A stretch of DNA of 19,851 nt from CAYSLC01 sp964431545. GTDB lineage: Bacteria > Desulfobacterota > Desulfobacteria > Desulfobacterales > JAABSP01. The translations under genes were made by a program, and so were the position numbers. The notes beneath the pieces are model-generated. The model was given only the letters and a program-made list of their open reading frames with translations, was not told the origin of the DNA and searched no databases. The stretch is from positions 1-19,851 of the forward strand of contig CAYSLC010000096.1 of NCBI GenBank assembly GCA_964431545.1, read 5' to 3'. Below, in pieces: positions 1-5,762 of this stretch (its first letter is position 1; each line of letters opens with the position of its first letter).

Positions 1-138
1 TCGGCCGCAAGGGACGTCGCCGGCGCGGCACTCCGTGATACCGCCGTGCTTGCGGTTTCCGTGGCCGGCCGGTCCCGTCAATCAGGGAATCGGTGCCTGT
101 GCCGCTTTTTTTGCGCCGGGCAAAGAAGGAGACACCCC

Positions 139-645
139 ATGACCCCAGACAACCGACGCGCCCATGGGCGGGTCCATTATGAAGCGGACATCCAGTATGC
201 GCCCGCCGACGCCGGCGCGTACCTCGACAGCCGCATGTACAATTATTCCAGGATGGGGATGTACCTCGAAGTCCCCCAGTTCCTTGCGCCGGGCGGAGAT
301 GTTCTCATCCGGATGAAGGACTATGCGCCGGACGCCCACGGTCCGGAGGCCTACCAGTCCTACGTCGCCAATATCCGCTGGTGTCGCGAGATCGAGGATC
401 TGGATTACCCCCTTTTCGGCCTGGGCGTTCAGTTTCTGGAACGGCACCATTCGGTGCTGGAGGCCCCCGTCCGTTCGAAAGCGGTGACCTGTGACCTCTG
501 CGGGGATCCGACAAATCCGGTGGAGTGCCGGGTGGGGGAGGATCCGCTGCGTTTCTGCGCCGGCTGCCACAAACATCTGGAGGGCCTGCCGGACGGAAAG
601 ATCAAGGCGTGCATCCACAGGTTCCTGCTCGGTAACGTGGTATGA
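139..645 (+). CDS. PilZ domain protein with C-terminal cysteine cluster
   Basis: This 168-residue protein looks like a PilZ (cyclic-di-GMP-binding) domain protein. The N-terminus has the RxxxR part of the PilZ signature (R7 to R11), followed by the second part N-Y-S-R-M-G (residues 35-40), matching the (D/N)xSxxG pattern. The beta-rich body ends near residue 102 with 'FGLGVQFLE', typical of the last PilZ strand. After it comes a cysteine-rich tail (C118, C121, C130, C140, C143, arranged CxxC-x8-C-x9-CxxC) that could bind zinc, which is not part of the usual PilZ fold. The ATG at 139 is preferred over an in-frame start at 46 because AAGGAG lies just upstream and the PilZ motif begins here. PilZ proteins usually act in the cytosol on motility, surface polysaccharide or transcription; the target is unknown here. 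The next gene, copA, is about 400 bases away with its own promoter. Confidence 0.8.
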   Translation: MTPDNRRAHGRVHYEADIQYAPADAGAYLDSRMYNYSRMGMYLEVPQFLAPGGDVLIRMKDYAPDAHGPEAYQSYVANIRWCREIEDLDYPLFGLGVQFLERHHSVLEAPVRSKAVTCDLCGDPTNPVECRVGEDPLRFCAGCHKHLEGLPDGKIKACIHRFLLGNVV

Positions 646-952
646 ACAAGATCCCGGTAACGGGGACCCAGGGGCGGGGCCCGGAGCGGCTCCCCCGGAC
701 CCTGCCCGCCGCGGAAGGAAATGCCGCCCGGCGCGCCCCCTTCGTGAACTTCAAACGCCCCACCCCGGGGAAGGCACCGGAACGATCCGTCCTGAAGTCC
801 TGATCCCCCGCAACAGACAGGCCTCCTCCCCCCGCGAACCGATTCCAAGCCGTCCCCTGCTCCCCGAATCCCGGGCGACAGGCCCGACGCCGGACCGGTT
901 TCCCGGGTCCGGATCGACGCTCCGGCGGCCGGGACGCTCCCCCAAGGGCCGG
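646..952. other. Intergenic stretch, nothing recognised
   Basis: About 300 GC-rich bases between the PilZ gene and the copA promoter. Open frames cross it on both strands, but they have low-complexity Pro/Arg/Gly translations and no domain resemblance. I see no convincing hairpin plus T-run, RNA gene or repeat. Confidence 0.5.
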
Positions 953-981
953 TTGCCAAATTCGGATCGAATGGCTATGAT
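953..981 (+). promoter_or_regulatory. Sigma-70-type promoter of copA with spacer palindrome
   Basis: TTGCCA (953-958) and TATGAT (976-981) are separated by 17 bases; each hexamer differs from consensus at one position. The spacer contains a perfect 5-3-5 inverted repeat, ATTCG-GAT-CGAAT (960-972), which could be a repressor operator. Transcription would begin near 988, which excludes the in-frame TTG at 991 as a practical start and supports the ATG at 1054. The 17-base spacer is not the 19-20 base spacing typical of MerR/CueR-controlled promoters. Confidence 0.6.
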
Positions 982-1053
982 ATTTAGGAGTTGGAAAATA
1001 AAGAGAATCCTGTTTCCGATCCATCGGGACAAAGGGAAAGGCAGAAAAGACCC

Positions 1054-3492
1054 ATGACCGAACAGCAGATCGAAATACCCGTAACCGGCATGACGTGCGC
1101 CAACTGCGCCGCAAATATCGAACGAGGGTTGAAGAAGGTGGACGGCGTCGCCGACGCCAGCGTCAACTTCGCTTCCGAACGGGCTTCGGTCACCTATGAT
1201 CCGGATCGGATCCCCGCCACGGAGGTGCTGGGGAAGATCGAGAAACTCGGGTACGGGGTGGCCGAGGAGAAGGTGGAGATCCCCGTGACCGGCATGACCT
1301 GCGCCAACTGCGCCGCCAACATCGAACGGGCCCTGAATAGAAAGGTCGACGGGGTCACCGAGGCGTCGGTCAACTTCGCTTCGGAGCGGGCCACCGTGTC
1401 GTACCTGCCCACCCAGACCGATCTCGACGAAATCATCGCCGCCATCGAGAAGGCGGGCTACGGCGCCATCCGCCCCGACGAGGGGGAGGAGCCCATCGAT
1501 GCCGAACAGAAGGCCCGGGAGGCGGAGATCCGGGACCAGACCCGAAAGTTCACCGTCGGCGTCGTCTTCACCCTGCCGCTCTTCATCCTGAGCATGGGCC
1601 GGGATTTCGGCCTGCTCGGCCCCTGGAGTCACGCCCCGTGGGTCAACTGGCTCTTCTTCGCCCTGGCCACCCCGGTCCAGTTCTACACCGGATGGGACTA
1701 CTATGTCGGCGGCATCAAGAGCCTGCGCAACAAATCGGCCAACATGGACGTGCTGGTGGCCATGGGCTCATCGGTGGCCTACGCCTACTCCCTGGTGGTG
1801 ATGCTCTTTCCGGCCGCCGGGGACCACGTCTACTTCGAGACCTCGGCGGTGATCATCACCCTCATCAAACTGGGGAAGATGCTGGAGGCCCGCACCAAGG
1901 GGAAGACCGGCGGCGCCATCCGGAAGCTCATGGGGCTCCGGCCCAAGACGGCCACGGTGGTGGCGGACGGCGGGGAGAAGGAGATCCCCCTCACCCAGGT
2001 CAAGAAGGGCGACACCGTGCTGGTGCGGCCGGGGGAACGGATCCCCGTGGACGGAGAGGTGGTCTCCGGTTCATCCGCCGTGGACGAATCGATGCTCACC
2101 GGCGAGCCGATCCCCGTGGACAAGGGGGAGGGCGACACCGTGGCGGGCGGTACCATCAACGGCGAGGGGGTCCTCAAGTTCACCGCCACCCGGGTGGGCA
2201 AGGATACGGCCCTGGCCCAGATCATCCGGCTGGTCCAGGAGGCCCAGGGGACCAAGCCGCCCATCCAGGGGCTGGCCGACAAAGTGGCCGCCTACTTTGT
2301 TCCGGCGGTCATCCTCATCGCCTTTGTTACCTTCGGAATCTGGTGGTATCTCACCGGCGACTTCGTCACCGCCATGATCCGGCTGGTGGCGGTACTGGTG
2401 ATCGCCTGCCCCTGCGCTCTCGGATTGGCCACCCCAACGGCCATCATGGCCGGAACCGGGAAGGGGGCCGAGGCGGGGATCCTCTTCAAGCGGGGGGAGG
2501 CCCTGGAGACGGCCACCCGCATCCATACGGTGGTGCTGGACAAGACGGGCACCATCACCGAGGGCAAACCGTCGGTGACCGATGTGGAGCCCTTCGGTGA
2601 CACCGGCTCCGGGGAGGACCTCCTTGCGCTGGCCGGTTCCGTTGAACGGGGTTCCGAACATCCCCTGGGAAAGGCGGTGGTGACCGCGGCCAGGGACCGG
2701 GAGATCGAACTGTCGGAGGCCGAGGATTTCAAGGCATCCGGCGGCTTCGGCGTGGAGGGGATCCTCGACGGCCGGCGGGTGAAGGTGGGCAAGCCCAAGT
2801 GGTTCGACGAGGAGGTGATCCGGGAGGCCCGGGACCGGATCGGGGCCCTTCAGTCGGAGGGCAAGACCGCCATGGTGGTCCTGGCCGACGACCGGCTGGC
2901 CGGGCTGGTGGCCGTGGCCGATACCATCAAGACGGAATCCGCGGATGCCATCCGGCAACTCCACGACCAGGACCTGAAGGTGGTGATGATCACCGGGGAC
3001 AACCAGGGCACCGCGGAGGCCATCGCCGGGCAGGTGGGCATCGACGACGTCTACGCCGAGGTCCGGCCGGAGGAGAAGTCGGACCGGGTCAAGGAGATCC
3101 AGGAGAAGGGGGTCCGGGTCGGCATGGTTGGGGACGGCATCAACGACGCGCCGGCCCTGGCCCAGGCCGACGTGGGCTTCGCCATCGGCACGGGCACCGA
3201 CGTGGCCATTGAGACCGGTGACGTGATCCTATCCTCGGGCAGCCTCACCGGGGTCCCCCGGGCCATCGGACTGAGCCGCGCCACCATGCGGACCATCAAG
3301 CAGAATCTCTTCTGGGCCTTCTTCTACAACGTCATCTTGATCCCGGTTGCCGCAGGGGTGCTCAATCCGTTCACCTCGTTGCCCATCTTTTTGAGGCAGC
3401 TCCACCCCATCCTGGCCGCCTTCGCCATGGCGTTCAGCTCGATTTCGGTGGTGACCAACAGCCTGCGGCTGTATCGAGCCAAGGTTGAATGA
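1054..3492 (+). CDS. copA: Copper-exporting P1B-type ATPase CopA
   Basis: This 812-residue Cu+ ATPase would export cuprous ion from the cytosol across the inner membrane. Two heavy-metal-associated domains come first, each with GMTCANC (Cys 15/18 and 83/86). They are followed by membrane helices, the actuator TGE (349-351), the CPC ion-binding motif (452-454), the phosphorylation site DKTGT (Asp496), the SEHP nucleotide-domain motif (534-537) and GDGINDAP (693-700). Near the C-terminus N751-x6-Y758-N759-x4-P764 and M792-x2-S795-S796 match the P1B-1 Cu+ signature, so copper or silver is the expected substrate. Length is normal for the two-HMA class. ATG 1054 follows a purine-rich AAAGGGAAAGG stretch. 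The two HMA domains are nearly identical, suggesting internal duplication. The SHOCT gene follows after 27 bases, probably in the same operon. Confidence 0.95.
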   Translation: MTEQQIEIPVTGMTCANCAANIERGLKKVDGVADASVNFASERASVTYDPDRIPATEVLGKIEKLGYGVAEEKVEIPVTGMTCANCAANIERALNRKVDGVTEASVNFASERATVSYLPTQTDLDEIIAAIEKAGYGAIRPDEGEEPIDAEQKAREAEIRDQTRKFTVGVVFTLPLFILSMGRDFGLLGPWSHAPWVNWLFFALATPVQFYTGWDYYVGGIKSLRNKSANMDVLVAMGSSVAYAYSLVVMLFPAAGDHVYFETSAVIITLIKLGKMLEARTKGKTGGAIRKLMGLRPKTATVVADGGEKEIPLTQVKKGDTVLVRPGERIPVDGEVVSGSSAVDESMLTGEPIPVDKGEGDTVAGGTINGEGVLKFTATRVGKDTALAQIIRLVQEAQGTKPPIQGLADKVAAYFVPAVILIAFVTFGIWWYLTGDFVTAMIRLVAVLVIACPCALGLATPTAIMAGTGKGAEAGILFKRGEALETATRIHTVVLDKTGTITEGKPSVTDVEPFGDTGSGEDLLALAGSVERGSEHPLGKAVVTAARDREIELSEAEDFKASGGFGVEGILDGRRVKVGKPKWFDEEVIREARDRIGALQSEGKTAMVVLADDRLAGLVAVADTIKTESADAIRQLHDQDLKVVMITGDNQGTAEAIAGQVGIDDVYAEVRPEEKSDRVKEIQEKGVRVGMVGDGINDAPALAQADVGFAIGTGTDVAIETGDVILSSGSLTGVPRAIGLSRATMRTIKQNLFWAFFYNVILIPVAAGVLNPFTSLPIFLRQLHPILAAFAMAFSSISVVTNSLRLYRAKVE

Positions 3493-3519
3493 CGATGACA
3501 TAAGAAAGAAGCGGATTTG

Positions 3520-3840
3520 ATGGATTTTAACGATTATAGTTTGGTCATTGCAAGTCTTCTCTTCTCCGGCTGCACTCCCATGGGAGGTGGATATGGGGGA
3601 CGCGGTGGTTGGCACATGGGACCCGGTTTCATGGGAGGTTATGGCATCATGGGAATTCTCTTGTGGGTGATCATCATCGTTGGCGGTGTATTCCTTATTC
3701 GATATCTGATGCAGAGCCGCCAAGGCGGTCTCGGTTCGAAGTCCGAGGGCTCCGCACGGGAAATCCTCGAACAACGGTACGCCCGGGGGGAGATCGACCG
3801 GGAGGAATTTGAAGCCAAAAAACGGGATCTGAATCGGTAA
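3520..3840 (+). CDS. Small Met/Gly-rich membrane protein with C-terminal SHOCT domain
   Basis: This 106-residue protein has a short hydrophobic N-terminus ending in LLFSGC (residues 13-18), resembling but not strictly matching a lipobox. A Gly/Met/Trp/His segment follows (20-42, including H32 and M33), then one strong membrane helix (about 43-63). A C-terminal SHOCT motif (about 80-105) has the usual 'LEQRYARGEID..EFE.KK.DL' pattern. SHOCT proteins are common next to copper ATPases; the SHOCT motif is generally associated with oligomerisation, but the precise job is unknown. The ATG at 3520 is preferred to the overlapping TTG at 3517. The upstream AAGAAAGAAGCGG is a modest ribosome-binding site. 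The gene lies 27 bases after copA, suggesting co-transcription. The Met/His content would suit a periplasmic copper-binding accessory, which is inference. Confidence 0.8.
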   Translation: MDFNDYSLVIASLLFSGCTPMGGGYGGRGGWHMGPGFMGGYGIMGILLWVIIIVGGVFLIRYLMQSRQGGLGSKSEGSAREILEQRYARGEIDREEFEAKKRDLNR

Positions 3841-4150
3841 AAACCTGGTAAAAGATTGCTGGCGGTGCGGTGCCAAGCCCCAAACGATAGGCGGCGCGAT
3901 GGAGTGAGCATCGATTGAAACCAAGGGTTGCGGATCCCATGCAAGTCGACGATTCTTCGTCCACTCTTTTTCCGAATTCCACTGAGAAGCTGACATACAC
4001 AGGTAATTTTCAACCCACTTTGGCCTTTTCCTCTTGAAAACCGCGCATTTTTTTGGCACCTGACCGGTCTTCTTCCGCATAGGTAAGAAGGGGTATTTCC
4101 TTTTTCGGACACTATTTTCGGCTATCAAGCTTTCCAAGTGAAAATTTCTT
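3841..4150. other. AT-richer intergenic stretch, nothing recognised
   Basis: About 310 bases between the SHOCT gene and the sigma-54-like site. The stretch is visibly more AT-rich than copA. Plus-strand frames are broken by stops. A long minus-strand frame crosses it but continues antisense through two real genes and shows no domain. It could be a decayed gene or a regulatory leader; I cannot tell which. Confidence 0.4.
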
Positions 4151-4153
4151 GTT

Positions 4154-4169
4154 TGGCACTGAATTCGCA
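4154..4169 (+). promoter_or_regulatory. Sigma-54-like -24/-12 promoter
   Basis: TGGCAC (4154-4159), five bases, then TCGCA (4165-4169) matches the RpoN consensus TGGCAC-N5-TTGCA at all but one defined position. The GG and GC dinucleotides are exactly ten bases apart. The next start codon is at 4261. An alternative sigma-70 reading (TTGGCA 4153-4158, 16 bases, CATAAG 4175-4180) overlaps it and is weaker in the -10 element. The imperfect inverted repeat GGGTA...TACCC (4180-4202) lies just downstream in the leader. Confidence 0.45.
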
Positions 4170-4260
4170 GATTGCATAAGGGTAGAAACCTTATCTTTAC
4201 CCGCGGAAAGACGGGGTCATCAGAGGTAAACTCTTGTCCAATGACCGAAGGAGGTATCCA

Positions 4261-4761
4261 ATGGCTGAACATATCGGTATCGTCATACAGATCGAGCAAA
4301 ACGGCATCGTCCGTGTCGCCGCGGATCGCAAGGGCGCCTGCGGCGGATGCGACCACCGGGGAGGCGGCTGCAAAAGCTGCCTGACCGGGGCCAACAGAAT
4401 GGAAAGCGAGGCCGCCAATCCCGTTGATGCAAAAGTGGGGGACCTGGTTAAGCTGCGATTGCCGTCGGCAAATCTGTTCACGGGGGCGGCCATGCTTTAC
4501 CTGTTGCCCGTCGCGGGACTTCTGATCGGCGCATTCCTGGGCGATTGGGCGGTCACCCCTGGAGGTACGCTAGAGGTGTTCGGTGCGATTCTGGGAGCAT
4601 TTCTAGGGTTAGGGGTCGGTTACGCCTGCCTCATTGCAGTGGATCGCGGACAGGGGTTGCGGCGGCGTTGGACCCCCACCATCACCAAGATCGTGCAACC
4701 TGCCGTCGGCCTTCCAAGCGGAATCGGAACAAATGGCGGCCACGCGTCTTGCTGCGGATGA
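4261..4761 (+). CDS. RseC/MucC-like membrane protein (SoxR-reducing/sigma-E regulator family)
   Basis: This 166-residue protein resembles the RseC/MucC family. It has an N-terminal beta-type segment 'GIVIQIEQNGIVRVAA', then four clustered cysteines (C27, C30, C37, C40), then two membrane helices (about 71-95 and 104-127). A basic region and a short Cys tail (HASCCG) follow. Known RseC proteins modulate envelope-stress sigma factors or help reduce SoxR together with Rsx/Rnf electron-transfer complexes; no rsx/rnf genes are visible here. The start is secure: a perfect AAGGAGGT (4248-4255) sits five bases before the ATG. A sigma-54-like site lies about 100 bases upstream. The Cys cluster may be redox-active or metal-binding. 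Its place among copper genes suggests a stress or redox role, but that is inference. Confidence 0.7.
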   Translation: MAEHIGIVIQIEQNGIVRVAADRKGACGGCDHRGGGCKSCLTGANRMESEAANPVDAKVGDLVKLRLPSANLFTGAAMLYLLPVAGLLIGAFLGDWAVTPGGTLEVFGAILGAFLGLGVGYACLIAVDRGQGLRRRWTPTITKIVQPAVGLPSGIGTNGGHASCCG

Positions 4762-4851
4762 TTACGGCATATTCGATCCGACAGGACCTTCATCATTTGA
4801 AGAGGGCCGCGGCAGAGAGGAATGATCCGCCCAGACAGACAGGAGCAGATG

Positions 4852-5175
4852 ATGAGACCGAAGCAGAGGATACTCGAATTTATCCACAAGGCCTATGAAG
4901 ATCAAACCGGCGATCCAAGGAAATCAGCATCCGACGCCATGGATCCGGAAGACCGGGAGGCGGTTCGGGAGTTGTTTGACGGCATGAGTACAGGAACTGC
5001 ACGGATCATCATCGAGGATGTGATCGACGGCCGGATGACCGACGACTATAATATCGGCGAACTGGAGAATCGAGGCCGCTATTATGCCGCCCGGATCGTC
5101 CGGCCGGATGGCAGCGCCATCCGACGTCTTCTGGTGGATAAGCAGACCGGGAAGGTACAATTCGCGGGGCGGTGA
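4852..5175 (+). CDS. Small soluble protein of unknown function
   Basis: I do not recognise this 107-residue protein. It is charged, without signal peptide or membrane helix. A helical, acidic N-terminal half (about 1-65) precedes a beta-rich end containing 'RRLLVDKQTGKVQ'. That ending resembles the last strands of PepSY-like repeats, but the similarity is too short to assign the family. AGGAG at 4841-4845 is six bases before ATG 4852 and three before the adjacent ATG 4849; a further in-frame ATG at 4822 is possible but poorly spaced. It lies about 90 bases after the RseC-like gene on the same strand, so the two may be co-transcribed. Its stop codon abuts a perfect palindrome AAAAAGATCTTTTT (5175-5188). 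Confidence 0.55.
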   Translation: MRPKQRILEFIHKAYEDQTGDPRKSASDAMDPEDREAVRELFDGMSTGTARIIIEDVIDGRMTDDYNIGELENRGRYYAARIVRPDGSAIRRLLVDKQTGKVQFAGR

Positions 5176-5228
5176 AAAAGATCTTTTTGGCGGATGGGAA
5201 CTCGTCGATCCCCATGCTTTGAAGACAG

Positions 5229-5328
5229 NNNNNNNNNNNNNNNNNNNNNNNNNNNNNNNNNNNNNNNNNNNNNNNNNNNNNNNNNNNNNNNNNNNNNNNN
5301 NNNNNNNNNNNNNNNNNNNNNNNNNNNN
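5229..5328. other. Assembly gap of 100 N
   Basis: Exactly 100 unknown bases, the conventional filler for a scaffold gap of unestimated size. The flanks 5176-5228 and 5329-5444 hold no gene I can support. Real sequence, possibly whole genes, may be missing here, and the start of the following small gene could be affected. Confidence 0.95.
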
Positions 5329-5444
5329 TGCTCCTGTTTACGATACCCAGTTCAGGCAGGGGCCAACGACCACCTCCCTGTTGGGGTGTTCGAAGGTCGC
5401 CCCTCTCTCTTTCTTGGAGCCGATCATATCAGAAACAGACCCGA

Positions 5445-5747
5445 TTGCGGCCGTTTTTTTTGCGTGGTAGAGGCGTGGTTCGGGCCTGCGGCATCACCGC
5501 CGCATTGCTTTATCTGGGATGCGTTTTCGTGATGGGGACGGTGGGAAGGGAAGGCAGCATTATCTTTTTCAACAGTCTCATGCACGGCATCGATGTCTCC
5601 TCGATTATCAGGACCGAAATGCCCTGGTGGGAGATGGTCATGGGGATCGTTGAAATCTTCATCCTCGGATGGCTGATAGGGGCCGCCGTCGCCGGCATCT
5701 ATAATGCCCGGCGCGCGGGAAAAGAAAAAACCCGGACCAAAGATTGA
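5445..5747 (+). CDS. DUF5676-like two-helix membrane protein, stand-alone copy
   Basis: A protein of up to 100 residues with two membrane helices and a short loop between them, ending in a basic tail. It resembles DUF5676-type small membrane proteins; the family name comes from my recollection of the pattern. It aligns along its length with the first ~95 residues of the downstream CopB ATPase, sharing 'FFNSL.HG.D...II' and 'E.FILG...GA...G.YN'. The start is uncertain: TTG 5445 opens the frame and GTG 5475 would fit the paralogue better, but neither has a strong ribosome-binding site. A run of T at 5453-5460, close to the gap, could hide a sequencing frameshift. The ATPase gene follows after about 15 bases, so the two are surely one operon. 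Its role may be accessory to metal transport. Confidence 0.7.
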   Translation: MRPFFLRGRGVVRACGITAALLYLGCVFVMGTVGREGSIIFFNSLMHGIDVSSIIRTEMPWWEMVMGIVEIFILGWLIGAAVAGIYNARRAGKEKTRTKD

Positions 5748-5762
5748 AATCAGGTGGAAGCG

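Noticed and set aside
20..125. Possible terminator of an upstream gene near the CTTTTTTT run (112-118)
   Set aside because: The bases before the T-run form a direct repeat (GTGCC) and not a stable stem.
991..1053. In-frame TTG extension of copA by 21 residues
   Set aside because: It would begin at the predicted transcription start, has no spaced ribosome-binding site, and the HMA domain begins only after ATG 1054.
3229..4356. 375-codon minus-strand open frame spanning copA end, SHOCT gene and spacer
   Set aside because: It runs antisense through two real genes, has no ribosome-binding site or family resemblance.
5175..5188. Perfect palindrome AAAAAGATCTTTTT after the small unknown gene
   Set aside because: No loop bases and no GC stem, so it is a poor intrinsic terminator; it may be chance in an AT-rich spot.
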